From: Thermoguttaceae bacterium | GTDB lineage: Bacteria > Planctomycetota > Planctomycetia > Pirellulales > Thermoguttaceae | NCBI GenBank assembly: GCA_017436025.1 | Contig: JAFSDX010000037.1 | Span: 1-51,489 of the forward strand | Direction of reading: 5' to 3' | DNA length: 51,489 nt | Part shown: piece after piece, positions 1 to 7,829 of the stretch | How positions within the stretch are numbered: the first letter of the stretch is position 1 | Layout: every line of letters begins with the position of its first letter | Notes under the pieces: generated by a model | Databases searched by the model: none | The model's input: the letters and a program-made list of their open reading frames with translations, nothing else | What the model was told of the DNA's origin: nothing | Position numbers and translations under genes: made by a program

Positions 1-1463
1 GCGGCGTCGTTTCCGCTCTTGACGCAAGCGGGGAGCCCGACGCCTTCGAGCGCGTTCCCGGCGAGCGCGAGCGTCGGCGTCGCGGCGAGTTCTTCGCGGA
101 GTCGGCGAATCGCGTCGAGTCGGCCCAAGTAATATTGCGGCATCGCGTTCGGGAAACGGGCGACGTCCGTCATTAGCGGTTCCCCTTCGACGCCGAGGAG
201 GGCGCGCGTCTCCGCCAAGACGCGGGCGGTCAGCTCCGATTCTGGAATCGTTAGCGAGTCGGGCGACCGCGCGCCGCCGACGAAAATTCGCAAGAGCGTC
301 GTTCCCTCCGGAGCGCGGCTCGGGTATTTGAAACTGCTGAAACTCCCGGCGAGAAGTCCGTTTCCCTCCGACGGCGGGACGACGAACCCCATTCCGGCGA
401 CCGGGCGCTTGACCTGTTCGTTCCGGAACGCCAAGTGAACGATCGCCGTTCCGGTTCGCTCCGTTCCGGCGCAAACTTCCGACGTAATCGGCGCGACCGA
501 GCGGAACAACTCGCCCGCCGCGTCGGACGGCGTCGCGCAAAGAACGGCGTCGAACCGCTCCGTTTTCCCGGTCGAGTCGGTCAAGAGCCAACCGTCGGCG
601 CCGTTCGCTCCGTTCGCGTCGGACGCTTTTTCGAGTTTGACCGCCTCCCGATTCAGCTCGACGCGGGCCCGATTCTCCGATTCAAGCCGCTCGGCGAGAC
701 GGCGCGGAAGCGACTCCATTCCGGAACTTAACGTCAAGAAAAAGCTGTACCGCGCGCCGCTTTCCTCTTCGCGCTTGACCTTTTTCGCTTTCTTTTGCGA
801 CTTCTTCATCGACCAAATCAGCGACCGGTCTTTGCGCTCCATTTCGGCGAAACGCGGGAGCGTCGCCTGCAAGCTCAACCGACTCGCGTCGCCGCCGTAA
901 ATCCCGCCGACGAGCGGTTCGACCAAGCGTTCGAACGCTTCGCGACCCAAGCGCCGCGTTACGAACGCCGCGATCGACTCTTCCTCCGTCGAACGCCGAC
1001 GCGGCAAAATCAGTTCGAGCGCGCAACGGAGCTTCCCGAGCGGACTCAACAGGGGCGTCGTCGCCATCGGGTAAAGTTTCGTCGGCGCCATCGTCATGAA
1101 GCCGTCCGGGAGCGGGAAAAGGCGGCGCTTGCGGACGACGAACGTGCGGCGATAACGGTTGTTCGTCGACGTTAACTCCTTCTCGAACCCGAGTTCCTTG
1201 CAAAGGTCGAGCGCCCAAGGAACGGTCGTAATGAAGTTGTCGACGCTCGCTTCGAGGTGAAAGCCGTCGATTTGTTTCGAGCCGATCACCCCGCCGACGC
1301 GCCCGGTTTTCTCCCAAAGAACGACGTCGAGTTCCGGAGCGATTTTCGACAGTCGCCAAGCGGCGGCGAGTCCGGAAATCCCGCCGCCGAGAATCGCGAC
1401 GCGTCGCCGCGACGAAGCGTTCCCGACGCTTCCGTTTGCGTTTTCGTTTGCGTTGTTCGTCAT
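1..1463 (-). CDS. hemG: Protoporphyrinogen/coproporphyrinogen oxidase (FAD-dependent, HemG/HemY/CgoX family), 3' end cut by window edge
   Basis: This enzyme would oxidise a porphyrinogen to a porphyrin late in haem synthesis. I translated the minus strand from the ATG at 1463; the frame stays open for 487 residues to the window edge. Near the N-terminus is a dinucleotide-binding motif, VAILGGGISGLAAAWRL, followed by LWEKTGRVGG, as in the amine-oxidase fold of this family. Further family landmarks are LVGGIYGGDASRLSL in the middle and ALAGNALEGVGLPACVKSG at the end, which is the usual C-terminal FAD signature, so probably only a few residues are missing. No clear Shine-Dalgarno precedes the start. 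It lies 48 bp downstream of the OleA-like gene on the same strand and is probably co-transcribed with it. The sequence alone does not tell protoporphyrinogen from coproporphyrinogen as substrate. Confidence 0.88.
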   Translation of the reverse strand, partial: MTNNANENANGSVGNASSRRRVAILGGGISGLAAAWRLSKIAPELDVVLWEKTGRVGGVIGSKQIDGFHLEASVDNFITTVPWALDLCKELGFEKELTSTNNRYRRTFVVRKRRLFPLPDGFMTMAPTKLYPMATTPLLSPLGKLRCALELILPRRRSTEEESIAAFVTRRLGREAFERLVEPLVGGIYGGDASRLSLQATLPRFAEMERKDRSLIWSMKKSQKKAKKVKREEESGARYSFFLTLSSGMESLPRRLAERLESENRARVELNREAVKLEKASDANGANGADGWLLTDSTGKTERFDAVLCATPSDAAGELFRSVAPITSEVCAGTERTGTAIVHLAFRNEQVKRPVAGMGFVVPPSEGNGLLAGSFSSFKYPSRAPEGTTLLRIFVGGARSPDSLTIPESELTARVLAETRALLGVEGEPLMTDVARFPNAMPQYYLGRLDAIRRLREELAATPTLALAGNALEGVGLPACVKSGNDA

Positions 1464-1511
1464 TTTGCCGTTAGTTTTGGAAAGTTGGCGAATTTAGATA
1501 AGCGCGTCGAC

Positions 1512-2633
1512 TCAGCCGGCGTTCAGCGCGAGGAAGCGGGCGAGCGTTTCGGGCGGCGTCGGAGCGGAACTTGGGAGCGTCGTTTTCCAGTCGAGCGCGG
1601 CCAAAACGACGTTAATCCCGGAACCGATCCCGAAGAGGCCGAGTTTGTCGCCCGGTCGCGCGAACCCCGATTCGATCCCGAGCGCCGCCGCCGTCGGGAG
1701 CGCGACCGAACCGGTGTTGCCGAGGAGCGGGAAGGTCGCGAAATTTTTCGCGTCGTCGAGTCCGAGCGTCTCGAAAAGAAGTTTTTGATGCGCTTTTCCG
1801 ACTTGATGACAAAAAACGCGGTCGAGCGCGGCGGCGTCCCAACCGATTTCGGCGACGAACCGCTCGAACGCTTTCGCGGCGACGGCGACGCCTTCGCGCA
1901 GGAGCGTTTCCGAGTCCGTCTTCATCGTTTGCCCGTCGGAGCGCCCCCCCGCGGTTACGTCGACTTGACTGCGGCAAAGCGCGCTTTGCTCGGTGTTCGC
2001 CAAAACCGACGCGCCGAGAAGACGGTTCCCGGTTCGGCTAAGCGAGCGGTTCGTCAAGAGAATCGCGGCGCTTCCGGAGCCGATCGTCAGCGACGCGAAC
2101 GCGTCCTTGACCGTTCGGCGCGTCAGCGTTTCGTCGGCGACCAACTCGTCGACGGTCGTTTCCATCAGCGCGCGGCTCGTCTCCGTTCCGACGACGATTC
2201 CGGCGTCGATTTGCCCCAACTCGATCGCGTTGGCGATTTGGAGCGCGCCGGTCAACAGGCCCAAGCAAGCGTTCGACAAGTCGAAAATAACCGCCGACTG
2301 CGGCAACCCCAGCCGCCGGTGAACGTCGCAAGCGGTCGCGGGCTCTTGGTAGTCGCGGCAGACGGACGCGTGAACGAACATTCCGATTTTCGAACGGTCG
2401 ACGCCGGTCGTTTGAAGCAACTTTTCGACCGTGTCGACGCTTTGATCGCCCGGAAGCCGCCCGCGTTCCCAAAGGCCGCGCTCTTGAATGCCGGTCATCA
2501 ACTCGAGCCGCCCGAACGGGAGTTTCAGCCGTTCGTAAAGGGGCGCTAAGCGGTTTTCGAGTTCGTCGGTCGTTATAATTTCCGGCGGGAGGGCGCATTC
2601 GATCGCCTCGACGCACACGTTTTTGTATTTCAT
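1512..2633 (-). CDS. 3-oxoacyl-ACP synthase III family protein, OleA-like (thiolase fold)
   Basis: The 373-residue protein is a FabH/thiolase-fold condensing enzyme. The triad is visible: Cys123 in LSNACLGLL, His276 in FCHQVGKAH and Asn306 in LLGNTGSVALP. The N-terminal half closely resembles OleA, the enzyme that joins two fatty acyl-CoAs head to head in long-chain olefin synthesis. Both have an NRL/RLxPxYxRL segment, and both have a Glu in RDYxEP (Glu97 here), which corresponds to the OleA active-site glutamate that FabH lacks. The comparison with OleA is from memory. No oleB, oleC or oleD lies next to it; the neighbours are tadA upstream and the hemG-family gene 48 bp downstream. A plain FabH-like role remains possible. 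The start codon has no obvious ribosome-binding site. Confidence 0.8.
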   Translation of the reverse strand: MKYKNVCVEAIECALPPEIITTDELENRLAPLYERLKLPFGRLELMTGIQERGLWERGRLPGDQSVDTVEKLLQTTGVDRSKIGMFVHASVCRDYQEPATACDVHRRLGLPQSAVIFDLSNACLGLLTGALQIANAIELGQIDAGIVVGTETSRALMETTVDELVADETLTRRTVKDAFASLTIGSGSAAILLTNRSLSRTGNRLLGASVLANTEQSALCRSQVDVTAGGRSDGQTMKTDSETLLREGVAVAAKAFERFVAEIGWDAAALDRVFCHQVGKAHQKLLFETLGLDDAKNFATFPLLGNTGSVALPTAAALGIESGFARPGDKLGLFGIGSGINVVLAALDWKTTLPSSAPTPPETLARFLALNAG

Positions 2634-2730
2634 CGCGATTTTTGAGTCGATTAAGGTTTTCTTGTCGCGACGCTGCTTTTTTGAACGGCGCGCCGTTTTT
2701 GAAGCGTTAAAGGATTGTTAACGTTAAAAA

Positions 2731-2760
2731 GGCGTTCGGCGGCGTTCGGCGGCGTTCGGC
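2731..2760. repeat. Three tandem 10-bp repeats (GGCGTTCGGC)
   Basis: The unit GGCGTTCGGC occurs three times back to back without mismatch, just upstream of the OleA-like gene. A short array like this can arise by slippage. No function is evident. Confidence 0.8.
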
Positions 2761-2815
2761 GGTTAAGGGAAAGCGCGTCGCGGAAAAGTTCGGTCGACGG
2801 GACGCGCTCGACGTT

Positions 2816-2846
2816 ATAATAGAACATATTTTGCGCCGCTTGTCAA
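2816..2846 (-). promoter_or_regulatory. Candidate promoter for the OleA-like/hemG unit
   Basis: On the minus strand a perfect TTGACA (plus positions 2841-2846) is followed 19 bp later by TATTAT (2816-2821). The spacer is longer than ideal. It would give a leader of about 180 nt before the OleA-like start codon. Confidence 0.4.
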
Positions 2847-2953
2847 CGCCCCGGACAAAACGGAAAGGAGGAAGGGGCGATTTTTTCCCGTTCGACGCGT
2901 CGGCGACGGCGGTTTGGGCGCTTTGGGCGGTTTAGGGAAAGAGACGAGAAGCG

Positions 2954-3526
2954 TTAAGACGGCGACTTTCGCGCGGCGGCGTTCGCTTGCCGACGTTCGC
3001 GGAAGAATCGGCGGAGCAGGTCGGCGCAATCGTCGCGCAAAACCCCCTCGACGACTTCGCAACGCCAGTTGAAGCGTTCTTCGGTTAGCAGGTTCATCAG
3101 CGACCCGGCGCACCCGGCTTTCGGGTCGCGGGTTCCGAAAACGACGCGGTTCACTCGGGACAAAACGAGCGCGCCGGCGCACATCGGGCAGGGTTCGAGC
3201 GTTACGAAGAGTTCCGCGTCCTCGATTCGCCAAGACGGGTAAAACGCCGACGCCCGGCTCAACGCGAGCGTCTCCGCGTGCGCGGTCGGGTCGCAGAGGC
3301 GTTCGCGGCGGTTGTGTTCGCGAACGAGAATCCGATTTTGGCAAACGAGAACGGCGCCGATCGGCGTTTCCCCCTCCTCGGCGGCGATTTGCGCTTCGAC
3401 GAGCGCGGCGCGCATAAAGAACTCGTCGCGGTCGCCGTCGTCCGGCGTCCAGCGTTCGAGCGGAACGTCCGGCAGGAACGGCGTTTTCGGGAAGCGGTCG
3501 AAGGAAAAAGCGTCGAAATCGTTCAT
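2954..3526 (-). CDS. tadA: tRNA-specific adenosine deaminase TadA
   Basis: TadA converts adenosine 34 of tRNA-Arg(ACG) to inosine so that one tRNA reads several arginine codons. The 190-residue protein has the cytidine/deoxycytidylate-deaminase zinc site complete: His83 and Glu85 in TAHAETLAL, and Cys113 and Cys116 in LEPCPMCAGAL. Other family landmarks are EGETPIGAVLV and RVVFGTRDPKAGCAGSL. The first ~30 residues extend beyond the E. coli enzyme and contain no recognisable domain, so a start near residue 39 (MRAALVEA) cannot be excluded. It is the first minus-strand gene of the tadA/OleA-like/hemG run. The heavy use of CGN arginine codons in this window fits a need for this enzyme. Confidence 0.92.
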   Translation of the reverse strand: MNDFDAFSFDRFPKTPFLPDVPLERWTPDDGDRDEFFMRAALVEAQIAAEEGETPIGAVLVCQNRILVREHNRRERLCDPTAHAETLALSRASAFYPSWRIEDAELFVTLEPCPMCAGALVLSRVNRVVFGTRDPKAGCAGSLMNLLTEERFNWRCEVVEGVLRDDCADLLRRFFRERRQANAAARKSPS

Positions 3527-3656
3527 TGGAGCGGAAAAGTCGTCGCGGTTTCGCTAAATTAACGCGAACGGCGCGGCTCGACGTTCCGCCGGATTCGCCG
3601 AATCGCGCCGCTTGTTTATTTAACGCGCTCTTTTTATTTTGCGCCGTTTGCTTAAA

Positions 3657-4154
3657 TTAGTAAGCGTAAGCGTCTCCGGAATCGTCGCGGAGATTGAAAT
3701 TGTCGCCCTCGAACGCGGCGCCGTAAGCCGGAGCGAAACCTTGCGGATAGGCGCCGACCGACGCGTCGCTCGAAACGGCGTAATCGTTCCCGGCGTAGGC
3801 GCCCGCCGGAGCGACGTAATTCGCTTGCGCGTAAGCGTTCGCGTCGTAAGCGCCGACCGTTCCTTGCGTTTGCGCGATCGACGTTTCGCCGGAAGCGTCG
3901 TTTTGCGCGACGTTCGAACCGCCGTAATATTCCGTATAGCCGCCGTTGCACTCTTCGCAATCGTCGGTCGGCGACTTCGTTCGCTCCATCCCGCCGAGGA
4001 CGGAACCGCAGCGGTAAAGCTCGCCCATACAACGGTCGCCCCGTTCCGGAACGAACGTCGGTTGACAATATTCGTAAGGCGAAAGGCACGAGCGGCAACC
4101 GACGAACCCCAACGCAAACGCCATCACAATCCCCATCGCGATCGTTCGAACCAT
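3657..4154 (-). CDS. Small Cys- and Tyr/Ala-rich lipoprotein, function unknown
   Basis: I chose the ATG at 4154 because GGAG lies 8 nt before it and because the first 20 residues then form a lipoprotein signal (MVRTIAMGIVMAFALGFVGC, lipidated Cys20). An upstream in-frame ATG at 4274 would put 40 Arg- and Phe-rich residues before the signal. The mature protein is about 145 residues. It begins with a Cys-rich block (CRSC, YEYCQPTF, DRCMGELYRCGS, DDCEEC) and ends in a low-complexity tail rich in Tyr, Ala, Asn and Gly. I recognise no enzymatic domain. The N-terminal Cys pattern resembles small planctomycete surface proteins of unknown function. The gene is divergent from the pilM operon. Confidence 0.75.
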   Translation of the reverse strand: MVRTIAMGIVMAFALGFVGCRSCLSPYEYCQPTFVPERGDRCMGELYRCGSVLGGMERTKSPTDDCEECNGGYTEYYGGSNVAQNDASGETSIAQTQGTVGAYDANAYAQANYVAPAGAYAGNDYAVSSDASVGAYPQGFAPAYGAAFEGDNFNLRDDSGDAYAY

Positions 4155-4526
4155 CGCAAAGACTCCATTCAACAAAAAGAAAAGTGGTAAAAGTCGATTT
4201 CCTGTCCTTCGGAAACCGAAACCCGCGCCGTCGGCGGAAAAGCGACGCCCGCGCTCGAAGCGAAACGCCTTCATTACTATTTTCGACCGCGTCGCCGGAA
4301 AATTTAGAAAAATCCGAATATTTTAACAAGTTTTCCTAAAATCTTCGCCGAAAAGACGAACGACGCGCCGCGAACGAGCGTTTAAAGGCAAATTGCGTAA
4401 ATTGCGTAAAGCGCCTACTTTGAAACTCGGGGCGCCGGAAAAATCGGTTTTGGAGTTTATCGTTAGAAAAAGGCCGTTTTTTTTGAACGGATTCGCAAAA
4501 TATCGCCGAGAACAAGAAAAAAAATC
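4155..4526. other. Intergenic region upstream of the pilM promoter
   Basis: No gene is supported here. The stretch separates two divergent units and is more AT-rich than its neighbours. It has a short direct repeat, AATTGCGTA, twice near 4390-4410. I could not define the minus-strand promoter for the lipoprotein gene. Confidence 0.45.
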
Positions 4527-4556
4527 TTGACCGAACGCCTTGCGTTATGTTACAAT
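4527..4556 (+). promoter_or_regulatory. Sigma70-type promoter of the pilM operon
   Basis: TTGACC (4527-4532) and TACAAT (4551-4556) are separated by 18 bp. Each matches the consensus hexamer at five of six positions. Transcription would begin near 4563, giving a leader of about 235 nt before the pilM start codon. Confidence 0.75.
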
Positions 4557-4727
4557 AGAAGAGGAAGCGCCGTCGAGCCGCTTGCGCGTCGCGCCCTCCG
4601 TCGCCGACGTTTTAACGTTTAACCGAGACGACGAGGCCGCCGACGCGCGAAACGAGCGCCGAAGGTTTGGTCTTTTTTCATTATTTATTAATAGAGAGAG
4701 AAAACGTTATACGAAACCGAAAAACGC

Positions 4728-4757
4728 GCCGTCTTCGGAAATGCGCCGAAGGTCGGC
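4728..4757 (+). promoter_or_regulatory. Leader hairpin upstream of pilM
   Basis: Within the long leader, CTTCGG (4733-4738) pairs with CCGAAG (4746-4751) around a 7-nt loop. Outer GCCG (4728-4731) and CGGC (4754-4757) extend the stem past an internal bulge. It ends about 40 nt before the start codon. A regulatory role is inference. Confidence 0.35.
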
Positions 4758-4799
4758 TTGGTCGGGCGCGTCGGGAAAAATGTACGGGACGAAATAATT

Positions 4800-7682
4800 A
4801 TGGCAAAAAATGAAACCGTATGGGGTATCGACGTCGGTAGCGCGTCGTTGAAAGCGTTGCGTTGTCGCAAGGGAACGGAGCCGGGAACGCTGGAAGTCTT
4901 GCAGTGCGAATATATCGAACACAGCAAGATTATGACGCAGCCGGGCGCGGATCCGAACGAGATTCTCGCGGAAAGTTTGAAGCTCTTCCTTTCGCGCAAC
5001 AACGTCAAGGGCGAAAAAATCGCGATTTCGGTCTCCGGCCAAAACGCGCTTTGGCGTTACCAGCCGCTTCCGCCGATCGACCCGAAAAAGGTGGGCGACC
5101 TCATTAAATACGAAGTCAAACAATGGCTTCCCTTCGACCTGCAGGACGTTATTTGGGATTATCGTCAAGTCGGCGGGACGATGGAAGGCGGCGTCGCGCT
5201 CGACCTGCGCATCTTTATGTACGCGATGAAGCGCGACATCGCCAAACGCACGCTCGAACGCTACGCCGAGTCGGGCGTCGAAGTCGACTGCATTCAAGGC
5301 GCGCAAGTCGCCCTGTACAACGCGTTCGTCAACGATATGCACGACTACGACGCGCTCCTCGAACGCGACCCGAACGAACTGTTCGAGTACGACGTCATTT
5401 TGAACGTCGGGACGGACGCGTCGGAAATCGTCGTTACGAACGGCGTCGACGTTTGGCTCCGCAACATCGCCGTCGGCGGCAATATGTTCACCAAGGCTTT
5501 GACGAAAGCGCTCAAACTGACCTTCTCGAACGCCGAACACATCAAGCGCAACGCCGCGACCGCGCAAGACCCGAAAGCCGTCGTTCTCGCGATGAAGCCG
5601 GTCTTCAACGATATGCTCACCGAAATCGAGCGGTCGATCAAGTACTACAAGAGTTTGAATAAAAACGCGAAAATTCGCCGCGTGTACGCTCTTGGGAACG
5701 CGATGAAACTTCCGGGCTTGCGTCAATTCCTCTCGAAGAGCTTGGGGCTCGACGTCGTCGTGCCGACCGCGTACCGCAAACTGCAAGGCGCCGAAGCGCT
5801 CGCGAATCCGGAGTTCCGCAACAACTCGACCTCGTTCGGCGTCGCTTACGGGCTCGCGTTGCAACTCTTGGGCGAAGCGCCGCTTAGCATCAACTTGGTG
5901 CCGCGCGACGTCGTCCAAACGCGCCTTATTAATAAGAAAAAACCGTGGGCGTTGGCCGCCGCGTCGCTCCTCTTGACCGGGATGACTTGGCAATATTTCA
6001 ACGCGACGTCGATGTTTAGCGTCGTTGAAAACCCGGCGATCAACACCGCGTACAGCGCCGCGCAAAAAGTGTCGAAAGAGTCGAAAGACCTCATTTCGAA
6101 AGCCGACTCCGCCGCGTCGACCTTTAAAGCGGTCGATAAAATCGGCCAAAACCTGACCGGCGGCGTCGAGGGGCGCATCACCTGGATGGAACTCTTGAAA
6201 GCGATTAACGTCGCGATTCCGTCCGAAGCGCCCGACAAAGCCGCGCTCTCCGAAGGCGTTTCCGCGTTGAAAATCGACGCGATCACCCGTCAAAATCGCG
6301 TGTACGTTAATAACGTCGAAGTGCAGGAAATCGAAGAGCTGGGCGACTGGTTCGAGTTGGTGCGCCGTTGGTATTATATCGACGCCGAAGAAGCGAAAGC
6401 GTTCTCTATCGACGCCGAAGGAAACGAACTGACGCCCCCCGCCGACGCCGCGATCGACGTCGACGACGCGTCCGCTTCTTCCGCGACCAAAACCGCCGAA
6501 TACGTCCCGGAATACACGTTGGAGGAAATGTTCCCCTTCCAACCGCAACCGGAAAAGGAAAGCGCGAGTTCGTCGAAGTCCTCCTCGAAATCGAGTTCCT
6601 CGAAGTCTTCGTCGTCTAAATCGAGTTCGTCGAAGTCCTCCTCGAAGTCGAGTTCCTCGAAGTCTTCGTCGTCAAAATCGAGTTCGTCGAAGTCCTCCTC
6701 GAAATCGGGTTCCGCGACCGCCGGTTTGGAAACGACCGCGCTCAACGACATTGCCGAAAACGTCGACGCGCGCTTGGAACTGATTCCGGCGCCTTACGGC
6801 CCGGGACGCATCGTTCAGCTGACCGGTTACCACTATCACAACCCGGACGACGCCAACGACCCGGCGCGCGGCCCCGAGTATTTGCGTCGCACGATCCTCT
6901 CGAACCTGAAACACGGCGCCGTCGACCTGCCGATCAGCTTGGAACGCCAACGCGCGGACGAATCGGGCGTCGAAACCGTTTCCTTTAAGGACTTGGGAAT
7001 TTACTATCCCGTCTTGGTGAATCCGGGCGTCATCGACGACAAGTTCCGCCTCCTCGACCCGCAAGCGGCCGCGGAAGCGCGCAAAAAGTTGCTCGAGTCG
7101 TATATTAAGCAGTCGGGCGGCGCCGGCGGAATGCGCGGCGGTATGAACGGCGGCGGAATGGGCGTCGGGATGACCGGCGGAGGTATGGGCGGCGGTATGA
7201 CCGGCGGCGCGATGGGCGGCGGTATGGGCGGCCCGTCGAGCGGCGGCGCGTCCGGCGGGCGCGGCGGTATGGGCGGCGACAGTATGAACAATCAGATCGC
7301 CAACGCGCTCGGAAGCGACAAGGTCTTGAACCTGCGTCGTTACGACTTCACGATTCAGTTCGTTTGGATCGAAACGAAACCGACGACCCGCGACGAACGT
7401 CGCAAAGCCGCGGAAGAAGCCGCGAAAGCCGCCGAAGAAGCGGAATCCGGCGCGACGACCGACGACGAAGATACGACGTCGACCGATACGACCGCTCCGG
7501 CGGATACGACGTCGACCGATACGGCGACCCCGGCGGACGCGACGTCGACCGATACGACCGCTCCGGCGGACGCGACGTCGACCGATACGACCGCTCCGGC
7601 GGATACGACGTCGACCGATACGCCCGCTCCGGCGGATACGACCGATACGACCGCGACCGACGCGGCGGCTCCGGCCCCGTGA
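4800..7682 (+). CDS. pilM: PilM-PilN fusion protein with Ser/Lys- and Met/Gly-rich inserts (type IV pilus-like inner-membrane complex)
   Basis: The 960-residue protein starts at ATG 4800 with MAKNETVWGIDVGSASLKAL, the phosphate-loop start of the actin-like PilM ATPase. The PilM part runs to about residue 360 (DVILNVGTDASEIVV, KIRRVYALGNAMKLPG). At residue 364 comes INLVP, matching the conserved INLLP peptide of PilN, then a membrane segment at about 377-395 and a periplasmic PilN-like region. PilM and PilN are thus joined in one chain; they normally interact through this same peptide. Unusual inserts follow: a Ser/Lys block (about 584-637), a Met/Gly block (about 774-829, GGGMGGGM-type) and a Thr/Asp/Ala/Pro tail (about 882-960) encoded by 33-bp DNA repeats. 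An upstream in-frame ATG at 4758 gives PilM an atypical N-terminus and is less likely. It is the first gene of a three-gene operon. Confidence 0.85.
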   Translation: MAKNETVWGIDVGSASLKALRCRKGTEPGTLEVLQCEYIEHSKIMTQPGADPNEILAESLKLFLSRNNVKGEKIAISVSGQNALWRYQPLPPIDPKKVGDLIKYEVKQWLPFDLQDVIWDYRQVGGTMEGGVALDLRIFMYAMKRDIAKRTLERYAESGVEVDCIQGAQVALYNAFVNDMHDYDALLERDPNELFEYDVILNVGTDASEIVVTNGVDVWLRNIAVGGNMFTKALTKALKLTFSNAEHIKRNAATAQDPKAVVLAMKPVFNDMLTEIERSIKYYKSLNKNAKIRRVYALGNAMKLPGLRQFLSKSLGLDVVVPTAYRKLQGAEALANPEFRNNSTSFGVAYGLALQLLGEAPLSINLVPRDVVQTRLINKKKPWALAAASLLLTGMTWQYFNATSMFSVVENPAINTAYSAAQKVSKESKDLISKADSAASTFKAVDKIGQNLTGGVEGRITWMELLKAINVAIPSEAPDKAALSEGVSALKIDAITRQNRVYVNNVEVQEIEELGDWFELVRRWYYIDAEEAKAFSIDAEGNELTPPADAAIDVDDASASSATKTAEYVPEYTLEEMFPFQPQPEKESASSSKSSSKSSSSKSSSSKSSSSKSSSKSSSSKSSSSKSSSSKSSSKSGSATAGLETTALNDIAENVDARLELIPAPYGPGRIVQLTGYHYHNPDDANDPARGPEYLRRTILSNLKHGAVDLPISLERQRADESGVETVSFKDLGIYYPVLVNPGVIDDKFRLLDPQAAAEARKKLLESYIKQSGGAGGMRGGMNGGGMGVGMTGGGMGGGMTGGAMGGGMGGPSSGGASGGRGGMGGDSMNNQIANALGSDKVLNLRRYDFTIQFVWIETKPTTRDERRKAAEEAAKAAEEAESGATTDDEDTTSTDTTAPADTTSTDTATPADATSTDTTAPADATSTDTTAPADTTSTDTPAPADTTDTTATDAAAPAP
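6591..6704 (+). repeat. 57-bp tandem repeat coding the Ser/Lys block
   Basis: Two nearly identical 57-bp units (6591-6647 and 6648-6704), with partial copies on both sides, encode SSSKSSSSKSSSSKSSSKS-like sequence inside the PilM-PilN fusion. The units differ at only a few bases. Confidence 0.85.
7470..7634 (+). repeat. Five tandem 33-bp repeats in the pilM C-terminus
   Basis: Units begin at 7470, 7503, 7536, 7569 and 7602. Each codes an 11-residue DTTSTDTTAPA-type module at the periplasmic C-terminus. Copies differ at a few bases. The array length could vary between strains by slippage. Confidence 0.85.
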
Positions 7683-7829
7683 TCATTCGCGTTTTCGCGT
7701 TGAAAAAAGAGAGCGCGTCGCTCGGCGCGCTTTAATTCCAGCTTTGAAATCAACTCTCGCCGTTTCGACGGCGCGAATCGTCGGAAAAGAGCCGCGAGGT
7801 CGCTTCCGCAATATTAAGGTGAAAATATA

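Larger units (their letters stand above)
2634..2953. other. Intergenic region between tadA and the OleA-like gene
   Basis: This 320-bp stretch holds no convincing gene. It contains a candidate minus-strand promoter at 2816-2846, three perfect tandem copies of GGCGTTCGGC at 2731-2760, and a perfect 14-bp palindrome, AACGGCGCGCCGTT, at 2684-2697. The palindrome would lie in the leader of the OleA-like mRNA. I found no strong terminator after tadA, so read-through into the next gene is possible. Confidence 0.5.

Noticed and set aside
2731..2760. Tandem repeats as a CRISPR array
   Set aside because: The units are 10 bp with no spacers. No cas gene is present anywhere in the window.
4540..4797. 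85-codon frame in the pilM leader
   Set aside because: It begins inside the -10 element of the promoter, has no ribosome-binding site and has unremarkable composition. It is untranslated leader.
6591..7634. Coding tandem repeats as a mobile element or recombination site
   Set aside because: They stay in frame inside pilM and encode simple peptides. There is no transposase or terminal inverted repeat.
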